Below, piece by piece: positions 1 through 9,352 of a stretch of 15,800 nucleotides of DNA. Position numbers and translations under genes: made by a program. The DNA is from Chloroflexota bacterium (GTDB taxonomy: Bacteria; Chloroflexota; Limnocylindria; QHBO01): the NCBI GenBank assembly GCA_019348395.1, contig JAHWJN010000013.1:1-15800 (forward strand). The letters are read 5' to 3'. The stretch's first letter is position 1. Each line of letters begins with the position of its first letter. The notes below the pieces were generated by a model that had not been told where the DNA came from, searched no databases, and was given only the letters and a program-made list of their open reading frames with translations.

Positions 1-59
1 AGGTCGAGATCACGCGCAACGGGGAGCGTGCCGACTCCATGACCTTCGAGGTCAGCTGA
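1..59 (+). CDS. C-terminal fragment of a protein, possibly an Ig-like/IPT-TIG domain end
   Basis: An open frame runs in from the left edge and ends at TGA 57-59. It encodes 18 visible residues, VEITRNGERADSMTFEVS. The alternating pattern with NG and a closing T-F-x-V strand resembles the last strands of an IPT/TIG or related Ig-like beta-sandwich, but 18 residues are too few to assign a family. The next gene also ends in a beta-rich domain, so the two may be functionally linked surface proteins. The start and most of the gene lie outside the window. Confidence 0.5.
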   Translation, partial: VEITRNGERADSMTFEVS

Positions 60-101
60 CCGGCCCGTCCGCTGGTCCCGGACGTGCAGGGTGACGGTGC
101 G

Positions 102-737
102 ATGTCACGCCAGACCCTCGAAGCGCTTCGCCTGCCCGCCGGCATCCTGCTCATCGCGGTGGCCGCATTCTTCCTGTGGCCGCGCGGCGAGACGGACGAT
201 CCGGCCTCGACCGCGAGCCCGGCTCCATCGGTGATCGCCGGCCAGCCGGGAGGCGCCGTCATCACGCCCGCACCGACCCCGGTGGCGGCGACGCCGGTCC
301 CCACCGTGGCTCCGACCCCGCGGCCGACCCCGGAGCCGACCCCGGAGCCGACTCCGGAACCCACGCCCGCCCCACCACCGCCACCACCGCCACCCCCACC
401 CCCACAGGCAGACGGCTTCAGCGCCGAGGTGCTCGCCTGCCGATCGATCTCCGGCTCCACCTGCAACGGGCAGCTGGGCACGCTCCCGGCCAGCGCGTCC
501 ACGTTCACGGCTCTCGTCCGGTTCACCGACGCGAACGCGGGCGACACCATGAACGTGATCCTTGACGGGCCGTCGGGCCGGATCAACGGCTTCCCGTACA
601 GCCTGCAGGGCGGCGGCGACGGCTACTACTACAGCCAGTTCCAGGCGCCCGGCCTCCCGGGCGGGACCTACACGCTCACCGCGCTCCGCAATGGCCAGCC
701 GGTGGCGACCACGTCCTTCCGGAAGGCGGGCAACTGA
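102..737 (+). CDS. Membrane-anchored, proline-rich protein with beta-rich extracellular domain
   Basis: This encodes 211 aa from the ATG at 102; an in-frame GTG at 84 is an alternative but has no better ribosome site. Residues about 11-27 form one hydrophobic segment (LPAGILLIAVAAFFLW) followed by RGE, so it is probably an N-terminal anchor or uncleaved signal. A low-complexity linker follows, with TPEP repeats and then about eleven prolines in a row. The C-terminal 105 or so residues contain two cysteines (in LACRS and STCNG), many Thr/Gly/Tyr and short alternating strands, as in an Ig-like sandwich; the end, TYTLTALRNGQPVATTSF, is typical of such folds. It probably presents a domain outside the membrane through the stiff Pro linker. 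No enzyme motif is visible. It ends 3 nt before the stop of the convergent ureohydrolase. Confidence 0.75.
   Translation: MSRQTLEALRLPAGILLIAVAAFFLWPRGETDDPASTASPAPSVIAGQPGGAVITPAPTPVAATPVPTVAPTPRPTPEPTPEPTPEPTPAPPPPPPPPPPPQADGFSAEVLACRSISGSTCNGQLGTLPASASTFTALVRFTDANAGDTMNVILDGPSGRINGFPYSLQGGGDGYYYSQFQAPGLPGGTYTLTALRNGQPVATTSFRKAGN
324..408 (+). repeat. In-gene tandem codon repeats (TPEP and poly-Pro)
   Basis: Three near-identical 12-bp units (ccgaccccggag at 324 and 336, with a two-base variant at 348) are followed by CCA/CCG/CCC proline codons to about 408. They encode the TPEP and polyproline linker of the surrounding gene. Such tracts vary in length by slippage, so unit number may differ between strains. 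Confidence 0.85.
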
Positions 738-740
738 GGG

Positions 741-1829
741 TCAGCCGCCCCCAGAGGTCTGGCTGACGTTCCCGCCGGCGTGCAGCTTCGGCTCGCCCGC
801 GTCCCGACGCCTGACGGCGAGGGCGCTGATCGCCTCCAGCACGCATCGATGCGCTGCCGTCGCCGTGACCTCGGCATGGTCGAACGGCGGCGCCACCTCG
901 ACCACGTCCATCCCGGCCAGCTCCACGCTGCCGACGATCTGCCGCACCGCGCGCAGCAGCTCGCGGGTCAGCATGCCGCCGGGCTCCGGCGTGCCCGTCC
1001 CCGGTGCCATGCCCGGGTCCACGACATCGATGTCGACCGACAGGTAGATCACCTCGGGGCCGTCGAGCGCCTCGGCGATGGCGTCGGCGACGACGGCCTC
1101 GGCCCCGCGCTCCTCGATCTCTGTCATGAGGTGCCAGCGCATACCCTGCTCGCGCATCCACGCCAGTGTGCTCGGGCCGGGCCAGTAACCCCGCAGCCCG
1201 ACCTGGACGAAGTTCCGGCCCGATACGGCGCCCGATTGGATGAGCCGGCGCATCGGCGTGCCATGCGAGCGCAGGTTGCCCCAGGTCGAGAGCGCCGTGT
1301 CGGCGTGCGCGTCGAAGTGGACGATCCCGAGCCCGCGCGGCGCCACGGCCTCTGCCACGGCCGACGCCGACGGGTAGGTGATCGAGTGATCGCCGCCGAG
1401 CACGATCGGGATGGCACCCGCTCGGGCCACCTCGAGCACCTTGCGACGGATCACCTCGTGCCCGCGGTCGATGTCCATGGGAACGACCGGCGCATCGCCG
1501 GCATCCACGACGTCGAGGTAGTCGAACGGCTCGATACCGAGTTGCAGCGAGTTGATCGCTCCGGCGTGGTAGCTCGCCTGCCGAATCGCCCGGGGGCCGA
1601 AGCGCGCGCCGGGGCGATGGCTCACCGCATCGTCGAACGGTGCACCGACGATCGCGACGTGCGGCCGTCGTTCCGCGAGCGCGGCCGCCTCGGTGATCCA
1701 GGGAAGCTTCTGGAAGCTGGGCAGCCCGATGTAGCTCGGCAGATTGAAGTCGTCGTAGGCCTCGTACGGATCGCCTCCGGGAGGGGCCTCATCGTTGATG
1801 CCGCGAATGCGGCGGTCCTCGTCGGTCAT
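741..1829 (-). CDS. speB: Ureohydrolase family protein (agmatinase-like)
   Basis: This 362-aa protein hydrolyses a guanidino compound to urea plus an amine if it acts like its family; agmatine to putrescine is the default guess. All manganese-binding motifs are present: GGDHS (His148), DAHAD (Asp173, His175, Asp177) and SVDIDVVDP (Asp266, Asp268, Asp271). SHGTPMRR (188-195) and the E-V-A-P-P-x-D motif (311-317) are also in place, so it should be active. The family is usually 290-330 aa; the extra length is a roughly 45-residue N-terminal extension and a short Gly-rich tail. The ATG at 1829 has a GGGG 7 nt upstream; an in-frame GTG at 1847, overlapping a GGAGG, is an alternative. No other polyamine gene is nearby, so guanidinobutyrase or guanidine hydrolase cannot be excluded. 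It is divergent from the DUF2203 operon. Confidence 0.9.
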   Translation of the reverse strand: MTDEDRRIRGINDEAPPGGDPYEAYDDFNLPSYIGLPSFQKLPWITEAAALAERRPHVAIVGAPFDDAVSHRPGARFGPRAIRQASYHAGAINSLQLGIEPFDYLDVVDAGDAPVVPMDIDRGHEVIRRKVLEVARAGAIPIVLGGDHSITYPSASAVAEAVAPRGLGIVHFDAHADTALSTWGNLRSHGTPMRRLIQSGAVSGRNFVQVGLRGYWPGPSTLAWMREQGMRWHLMTEIEERGAEAVVADAIAEALDGPEVIYLSVDIDVVDPGMAPGTGTPEPGGMLTRELLRAVRQIVGSVELAGMDVVEVAPPFDHAEVTATAAHRCVLEAISALAVRRRDAGEPKLHAGGNVSQTSGGG

Positions 1830-1915
1830 GGCGCGACCCCGCGTCACCTCCGGCGGATCGAACGGGCGCCGTCGCGGTGCGGAGCAGGCCCGTTCGGTGG
1901 CCGATGCTAGCACGC

Positions 1916-1921
1916 TACCAT
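1916..1921 (+). promoter_or_regulatory. Probable -10 element for the DUF2203-psuK-psuG operon
   Basis: TACCAT lies within GCTACCAT, the same octamer as at 12287-12294. The start codon of the DUF2203 gene is only 10 nt downstream and no purine-rich ribosome site precedes it, which suggests a leaderless transcript. The -35 position (TTCGGT, 1893-1898) is a poor match. On the opposite strand TAGCAT (1909 to 1904) could be the -10 of the divergent ureohydrolase gene. Confidence 0.4.
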
Positions 1922-1931
1922 CGGACCGCTC

Positions 1932-2240
1932 ATGGCCGATGACACCCGCTTCTACACCGTCGAGGAGGCGCGTGCGCTGCTGTCGCAGGTGCGTGCGGTC
2001 CTGCTCCAGCTGGCCGTCGAGCGACGCCGCGGGCCCGAGGGCAGCACGGGCGACGTGATGGCCCTGCTGGAGCACCTGACCGGTCTCGGCATCGTCCTGC
2101 GTGATATCGAGACCGGACTCGTCGACTTTCCGACCATGCGCGACGGCGAGCCCGCGTGGCTGTGCTGGCGCCTCGCCGATCCCGACCTGTCCCACTGGCA
2201 CACCATGCACGAGGGATTCGCCTCGCGCCGACCGCTGTGA
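1932..2240 (+). CDS. DUF2203 family protein
   Basis: This 102-aa protein matches my memory of the DUF2203 family along its whole length: an N-terminal FYTVEEARALL helix start, a central G-I-V-L-R-D-I-E-T-G-L-V-D-F-P segment, and the C-terminal L-C-W-R-L-A-D-P then HWH and GF-x-x-R-P-L. It is soluble, with no signal or membrane span, and its biochemical role is not known. The normal family length is about 100-130 aa, so it is complete. Its TGA overlaps the GTG start of the downstream kinase (2237-2240), so the two are probably translationally coupled. The position at the head of a pseudouridine catabolic operon is the only functional hint. The start codon sits just after a -10-like sequence, with no ribosome site. 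Confidence 0.85.
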   Translation: MADDTRFYTVEEARALLSQVRAVLLQLAVERRRGPEGSTGDVMALLEHLTGLGIVLRDIETGLVDFPTMRDGEPAWLCWRLADPDLSHWHTMHEGFASRRPL

Positions 2241-3103
2241 GCGGAGCGGTGCTGGTCCTCGGTGACGCACTGCTCGACGTCCGGGTGGACCCGGCAGCGC
2301 CCGTCGCCGCGGGGGGCGACGTCGCGGCACGGATCGAGCTGCTGCCCGGCGGCCAGGGCGCGAACGTGGCCGTGCGCCTGGCCCGGCGCGGCGTCGCCGT
2401 GACGCTGGTCACCGGGATCGCCGACGATGCCTCCGGCGAGCTGCTTGGCGCCGCGCTCAGGGCCGAGGGCGTGGACGTTCGACCTCTTCCGGTGGAGCGG
2501 ACCGGCACCGTGGTGGTCCTCGGGGACGCGCGCGGCGAACGGACCATGCTCAGCCAGCGGCCGGCCTTCGCCGCTCTCATCGACCCCGATGCGCTGCCCG
2601 CCGCGGCATGGACCGCCGTCTCGGGCTACCTGCTGCACGAGCCGAGCGGCCGGGAGCTGATGGCCCGGCTCGCGGCAAGGCACGGACGGTGCGCGCTCCT
2701 CGGCTGCGCCGTGCCCGACGACCTGCGCGAAACCTGGCGCACCGCCGCGGACGCCCTCCGCCCGGACCTGCTGGTCGCGAACCGCGAGGAGGCCCTGCAC
2801 CTGGCGCCCCCGGGCGCGCCGGGCGTCGCGATCACCGATGCGAACGGCGCGCGCCTCAGCATCGGCGGCGTGACGGTCAGCGCCAGGACGGTTGATGCAG
2901 CGCCGGCCCGCGACACCACCGGTGCCGGTGACGCCGTCGCGGCGGCCCTGCTGGCCGAGCTGCTCGACGAGGCGTGGCCGCCGCCGCGGGACGCCATGCA
3001 GGCGGCGATCGATGCGGCCGTCACGCTCGGGAGTCGGGTCGTCCGCGTGGACGGCGCCCAGGGTCGCGTCGAGGGCGAGCGACCGCCGCTGGTGCCCGCA
3101 TGA
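2237..3103 (+). CDS. psuK: PfkB-family carbohydrate kinase, probable pseudouridine kinase
   Basis: This 288-aa kinase has both PfkB signatures: the N-terminal GGQGANVAVRLARRG (38-52) and the C-terminal DTTGAGDAV (226-234), where Asp232 is the expected catalytic base. NREE (182-185) is the nucleotide-region motif seen in ribokinase relatives. Length is slightly short for the family (about 300). The GTG start at 2237 overlaps the previous stop, and its own stop overlaps the psuG ATG (3100-3103). Substrate is inferred from that coupling: PsuK phosphorylates pseudouridine at the 5' position, and PsuG splits the product. By sequence alone it could be any ribokinase-like nucleoside or sugar kinase. 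It is Ala/Arg-rich with no membrane span, so cytoplasmic. Confidence 0.85.
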   Translation: MSGAVLVLGDALLDVRVDPAAPVAAGGDVAARIELLPGGQGANVAVRLARRGVAVTLVTGIADDASGELLGAALRAEGVDVRPLPVERTGTVVVLGDARGERTMLSQRPAFAALIDPDALPAAAWTAVSGYLLHEPSGRELMARLAARHGRCALLGCAVPDDLRETWRTAADALRPDLLVANREEALHLAPPGAPGVAITDANGARLSIGGVTVSARTVDAAPARDTTGAGDAVAAALLAELLDEAWPPPRDAMQAAIDAAVTLGSRVVRVDGAQGRVEGERPPLVPA

Positions 3104-4023
3104 CCGGTCATGGTGTGCCGGCGTGGCTGGAGCTCTCCGACGAGGTCCGCGCCGCCGTGGATGGCAACCGTCCGGTCGTGGGGCTCGAGTCGAGCCTGAT
3201 CGCGCAGGGCCTGCCCGTCCCGGCCAACCTGAAGACCGCGCTCGCTGCCGAGGCTGCCGTCCGCGAAGCCGGCGCGGTCCCGGCCACGACGGCCCTGCAG
3301 GGGGGCCGCCTGATCGTCGGCGCCGGCCGGCAGCTCCTCGAGCGGCTCGCCGACCCGGAGCGCCCGGTCGCGAAGGCGGGCTCGCGCGACCTCGGTCCGC
3401 TGCTCGCCGCCGGCGCGCTGGCGTCCACCACGGTGAGCGCGACGGTGCGGGCCGCGCATCTCGCGGGGATCGCCCTCGTGGCGACCGGCGGCATCGGCGG
3501 CGTCCATCGCGGTGCCGCCTCGAGCTTCGACGTCTCATCGGACATCGACGAGCTGGCGGCCACGACCGTTGCGGTCCTGTCGTCCGGCGCGAAGTCGATC
3601 CTCGACCTGCCCGCCACGCTCGAGCTCCTCGAGACGCGCCGGGTCCCCGTGATCGGCTACGGCGTGGACGAGCTCCCGGCCTTCTACTCCGTGAGCTCGG
3701 GGCTCAGGGTCCCGCACCGTGTCGACGGCCCGGAGCAGGCCGCCTCGACCGTCCGCGTGCATCGGTCCGTACCGGGAGCCGGGGGCATGCTCATCGTCCA
3801 GCCCCCGCCCGCCGACCTGGCGATCGACGCCAGCGAGGTCGAGGCCTGGATCGCCGAGGGAATGCGCGACGCCGAGGCCCGGGGTATTCGTGGCGGCGCC
3901 GTGACACCTCACCTGCTGTCCCACGTGGCCCGGTCGTCCGGCGGTCGAACCCTGCGCGTCAACATCGGGCTCATCGTGAACAACGCGCGGACCGCGGGCG
4001 CCATCGCGTCGGCCTTGACCTGA
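3100..4023 (+). CDS. psuG: Pseudouridine-5'-phosphate glycosidase
   Basis: This 307-aa protein breaks the C-C glycosidic bond of pseudouridine 5'-phosphate, giving uracil and ribose 5-phosphate. Family blocks appear in order: GLESSLIAQGLP (28-39), GAVPATTALQGG (58-69), SRDLG (95-99), ATGGIGGVHRGA (128-139), SSGAKSILDLPATLE (161-175), PVIGYGVDELPAFY (183-196) and VNNARTAGAIA (293-303). Lys165 in GAKSILD corresponds to the lysine that forms the covalent ring-opened intermediate in E. coli PsuG (Lys166); Glu30, Lys92 and His136 lie in other active-site blocks. Full length and apparently intact. The ATGA overlap with the kinase supports co-translation. Many organisms carry this pair to recycle pseudouridine from RNA turnover. 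Confidence 0.96.
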   Translation: MTGHGVPAWLELSDEVRAAVDGNRPVVGLESSLIAQGLPVPANLKTALAAEAAVREAGAVPATTALQGGRLIVGAGRQLLERLADPERPVAKAGSRDLGPLLAAGALASTTVSATVRAAHLAGIALVATGGIGGVHRGAASSFDVSSDIDELAATTVAVLSSGAKSILDLPATLELLETRRVPVIGYGVDELPAFYSVSSGLRVPHRVDGPEQAASTVRVHRSVPGAGGMLIVQPPPADLAIDASEVEAWIAEGMRDAEARGIRGGAVTPHLLSHVARSSGGRTLRVNIGLIVNNARTAGAIASALT

Positions 4024-4042
4024 CCCGGGCGGGGGGTATGCT
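4015..4042 (+). promoter_or_regulatory. Sigma-70-type promoter TTGACC-N16-TATGCT
   Basis: The -35 TTGACC (4015-4020) overlaps the last codons of psuG; a 16-nt spacer and a -10 TATGCT (4037-4042) follow. The match is 5 of 6 and 4 of 6 to TTGACA/TATAAT. The expected start near 4049 leaves a leader of about 36 nt containing a GGAGGA ribosome site (4068-4073), 11 nt before the ATG of the next gene. TATGCTCGG recurs upstream of obg. Confidence 0.7.
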
Positions 4043-4084
4043 CGGTCGGCCGATCGGCACCGTGGACGGAGGAACGCCCGAGCA

Positions 4085-4609
4085 ATGCGCATCTACGACG
4101 GAAGCCCGCGCCAGGACTGGGAGGAGGTGCTGCGCAGCGTCGGCGCTTTCGCCGATGCCCAGGGCCTCAAGGAGCTGCTCTTCCTCGAACTCGAGGGCGG
4201 CTTTCTGCTCCAGGGGCTCGGCGTCCAGGGCGGGGGCGCCGATTCGGACAACTACGGAGCGACCGCCAAGCGCACCTACGAGCTGACCGACGACCAGGTC
4301 GCCGAGATGATGGACGCGCGCGCCCGGGAACGCGGCTCGGCCGGCTCCGACCGGCCCGCGCCGGACCTCACCAACTACTACGAGCTCTCCATGCGGATCA
4401 TGGGCGCCTACATCGACCAGCAGCGCGCGCACGACGTGTTCCTCTTCGAGCAGGACGGCTCGTTCGTGCTGCGCCTGTTCGGGACCGCCGGCTCACGCGC
4501 GGCCGGGCACCAACTGGCCGAGTTCACGAAGGATGAGATCTTGGCTATGATCGAGTCCGCACCTGAGCAGCGACACCAGTCCGCGCCGGAGCCCTCCGGC
4601 GCGCCATAG
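4085..4609 (+). CDS. Uncharacterised protein with an internal tandem duplication
   Basis: I do not recognise this 174-aa protein. It is soluble-looking and acidic, and contains two copies of one module. Copy 1 (12-46, then 65-78) and copy 2 (99-133, then 145-158) align without gaps for 35 residues, with 11 identities including the G-A-x-x-D-x-Q helix, a hydrophobic L/F strand, E-x-x-G-x-F and a final G. Each copy then has a second helix (YELTDDQVAEMMDA and AEFTKDEILAMIES). This suggests a pseudo-dimeric alpha-beta fold, helix-hairpin-strand. A polar linker (80-97) joins the copies and the tail is Pro/Glu-rich. GGAGGA at 4068-4073 supports the ATG at 4085. The next gene begins 21 nt after its TAG and probably shares the transcript. 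Confidence 0.85.
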   Translation: MRIYDGSPRQDWEEVLRSVGAFADAQGLKELLFLELEGGFLLQGLGVQGGGADSDNYGATAKRTYELTDDQVAEMMDARARERGSAGSDRPAPDLTNYYELSMRIMGAYIDQQRAHDVFLFEQDGSFVLRLFGTAGSRAAGHQLAEFTKDEILAMIESAPEQRHQSAPEPSGAP

Positions 4610-4630
4610 GGAAAGGGGAGATCCGTCCCA

Positions 4631-4783
4631 ATGAAGGCCCTCAAGGTTCTGCTGATCAGCCTCGCGGCGCTCGTCGCGGCGATGATCGTGATTCCGCTCA
4701 CCATCCTGGCCGGCCTCTTCGTGTGGCTCAAGCTCACCGAGGAGACGGACGAGGAGGAGATGGAGCTCGACGACGCCGTCTGA
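4631..4783 (+). CDS. Small single-span membrane protein with acidic tail (50 aa)
   Basis: This short gene encodes 50 residues. Two lysines (K2, K5) precede a hydrophobic segment of about 28 residues (6-33, centred on AAMIVIPLTILAGLFVWL), then KLTEETDEEEMELDDAV, with nine or more acidic residues in the last 17. The positive-inside rule places the N-terminus in the cytoplasm and the acidic tail outside, although the acidic tail could also stay inside. A strong ribosome site, AAGGGGAG (4613-4620), lies 10 nt before the ATG. Codon use is GC-rich like its neighbours. It lies 21 nt downstream of the duplicated-module protein, so a joint function is likely but unknown. Confidence 0.8.
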   Translation: MKALKVLLISLAALVAAMIVIPLTILAGLFVWLKLTEETDEEEMELDDAV

Positions 4784-4811
4784 GGTCGTCACCGACCGAT
4801 AGGGAGCGCGG

Positions 4812-4831
4812 GTCGCGGCTACCGCCGCGAC
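4812..4831 (+). terminator. Hairpin after the small membrane protein gene
   Basis: GTCGCGGC (4812-4819) and GCCGCGAC (4824-4831) form a perfect 8-bp stem with a 4-nt loop, 28 nt past the TGA. There is no T-tract, so it may be a GC-type terminator or an mRNA 3'-end stabiliser. Confidence 0.5.
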
Positions 4832-4871
4832 GTCGCCACCTGCGGTGCCTGACGCGAGTCTGCGCCGCTGT

Positions 4872-5035
4872 ATCGGGCATGGCTGCGCCGGATTGCTCCT
4901 CCGGCGGCGTTTCCACCGATAGATCGGGCACCGATTCACCGGAGGCGGCAATACCGGCCCCCCTCCGGCGTCCCGGTGCCCGATGCATGAGGCAACCCGC
5001 GCCCGATACGCAACTCCGGTGTCGTGGTGCCCGAT
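4872..5035. repeat. Symmetric array of four diverged 22-bp repeats (ATCGGGCACC-N6-CCGGAG)
   Basis: Four copies fit ATCGGGCACC-N6-CCGGAG with a constant 6-nt gap. They lie at 4872-4893 (plus, with three differences, ATCGGGCATG...CCGGAT), 4923-4944 (plus), 4984-4963 (minus) and 5035-5014 (minus). Same-strand copies start exactly 51 bp apart on both arms and all four are symmetric about 4953/4954, so the whole is a 164-bp imperfect palindrome. The inner part could fold: 11 bp (4923-4933 with 4974-4984), a symmetric 5x5 internal loop, then 7 bp (4939-4945 with 4962-4968). It occupies most of the 281-nt gene-free gap between convergent genes. Candidates are a REP/BIME-like extragenic element, a decayed miniature transposable element, a bidirectional terminator or a protein-binding array. 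Confidence 0.75.
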
Positions 5036-5045
5036 CTGTCGGGCA
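5028..5045 (-). terminator. Hairpin downstream of the UbiA-family gene
   Basis: TGCCCGA (5028-5034) and TCGGGCA (5039-5045) form a perfect 7-bp stem with a 4-nt loop. It begins 19 nt past the stop of the minus-strand prenyltransferase gene, a reasonable position for transcript end formation, but there is no U-tract. It overlaps the rightmost repeat of the array. Confidence 0.4.
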
Positions 5046-5064
5046 GGCGCCCCTCGGGTGACAT

Positions 5065-5879
5065 TCAGCCGCTGGCCGACGCCCACGCAGCGGTCCATGC
5101 CACGGCCGCGACCAGCATCCCGATCCAGAGGCGGTGTGGTCCCGCGAAGCCCTGCGCCACCGCCACCATTCCCACCGTTCCCAGCAGCCCGGTCAGCGGC
5201 GTGAGCCGTCCCGACAGCAGAAACGCCAGGCCGACCGCGATCCCCACGCCCATCGCCAGCCCCCAGGCGAGCGCCAGGCCGCGCCGTCGACCGATCACCT
5301 GGACCAGGCTGCGGGACCCGAGCGCGGCATCGGCGTCGAAGTCACGAAGCGTGTTGGCGAGGTGCGCGGCCGCCGCGAACGGGCCGACCAGCAGTGATGC
5401 GCCGGCGACGCGCTCGAGGTCCACGCCGATTCCGGCGGCGATCCAGAGTGGCAGGAGCCCGAAGCTGACCAGGTAGGGCACCACCGATGCCGGCGTCCGC
5501 GACAGCCAGAGGTTGTAGCCGAGCGCCGATCCCGAGGCCGCCGCGCCGAGCACGAGTGTCAGCGGCCCCAGCGGTATCGATGCCGCGAGCTGCAGCAGGC
5601 CGCCGGCCCCGGCGAGCCGGAGCGCGGCCCGCGATCCGACGGCCCGGGACGGGATCGGCTTGGTGGGCTGCACACGGGCGTCGCGTGCGCGGTCGACGAA
5701 GTCGTTGTGTGCGCCGGTGAGGATCTGGGAGCCGAGCACGGCCACGACGATCAGCAGGACTCGCCAGCCCGGAACGCCGCCGGCCTGCTCCGCGAGGATG
5801 AGGGCCAGCGCCGCCGACAGGGTCGTCACGGCGGCGGTCGGCGCCGGATGCACGAGCCGGACGAGCCCGGCGAGCCACG

Positions 5880-5883
<4 letters not shown>
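5065..5883 (-). CDS. UbiA-family prenyltransferase (membrane)
   Basis: This 272-aa integral membrane protein transfers an isoprenyl group to an acceptor, as in quinone or related lipid synthesis. The first Asp-rich motif is NDFVDRARD (60-68; Asn60, Asp61, Asp64, Asp68) and the second is NTLRDFDAD (177-185; Asp181, Asp185); these hold the Mg-diphosphate of the prenyl donor. About eight hydrophobic spans surround them (for example 17-31, 41-57, 89-115, 132-153, 204-224). Length is normal (about 280). The acceptor cannot be read from the sequence: menaquinone (MenA-like), 4-hydroxybenzoate or other acceptors are possible, and no quinone gene is nearby. The GTG start at 5883 overlaps the TGA of the upstream DUF2087 gene as GTGA, so the two are co-transcribed. 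Confidence 0.9.
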
Positions 5884-9147
<3,264 letters not shown>

Positions 9148-9210
9148 GTGACCCGCACCCGGGGCCGAGCACACGAGCACGACCTCCGGCCGTGACCACG
9201 ATCCGTGGGT

Positions 9211-9260
9211 CGACCCCTTCAACTGCCCTTTCCTGCCGCCGACGCACTCGACCCGCATCC
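9211..9260 (+). promoter_or_regulatory. C-rich, G-poor leader segment (possible rut site) before rho
   Basis: These 50 nt contain 26 C and only 8 G, against the near-balanced C/G of the surroundings. They lie about 90 nt upstream of the rho start in a 200-nt gap. Unstructured C-rich RNA is what Rho binds first, and rho is autoregulated by termination in its leader in E. coli, so this may be a feedback site. Confidence 0.45.
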
Positions 9261-9319
9261 CGGGGCGAGTCCGGAGCAGCAGGGGAGGCGCCCCAAAGCT
9301 CATCGAGGTCGGTCTGAAC

Positions 9320-9352
9320 ATGAAGCACTGCTGGCAGGCGAGGCGATCGTGA
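9320..9352 (+). CDS. Tiny upstream ORF overlapping the rho start (10 codons)
   Basis: The ATG at 9320 opens [10 protein letters not shown] and stops at TGA 9350-9352, which overlaps the GTG start of rho (9349-9351). A GAGGT at 9305-9309 lies 10 nt upstream, a plausible ribosome site. This could be a leader peptide coupling ribosome arrival to rho translation, or it could be coincidence; ten codons carry little statistical weight. Confidence 0.4.
   Translation: MKHCWQARRS

Noticed and set aside
4872..5045. CRISPR array
   Set aside because: The repeats are only 22 bp, diverged and on both strands in a symmetric ++-- order with 29-bp gaps on each arm, and no cas gene is near.
9205..9348. Longer Rho starting at GTG 9205
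   Set aside because: The added residues look like translated leader (Pro/Arg/Gly-rich) and would read through the C-rich segment; GTG 9349 has the better ribosome site.
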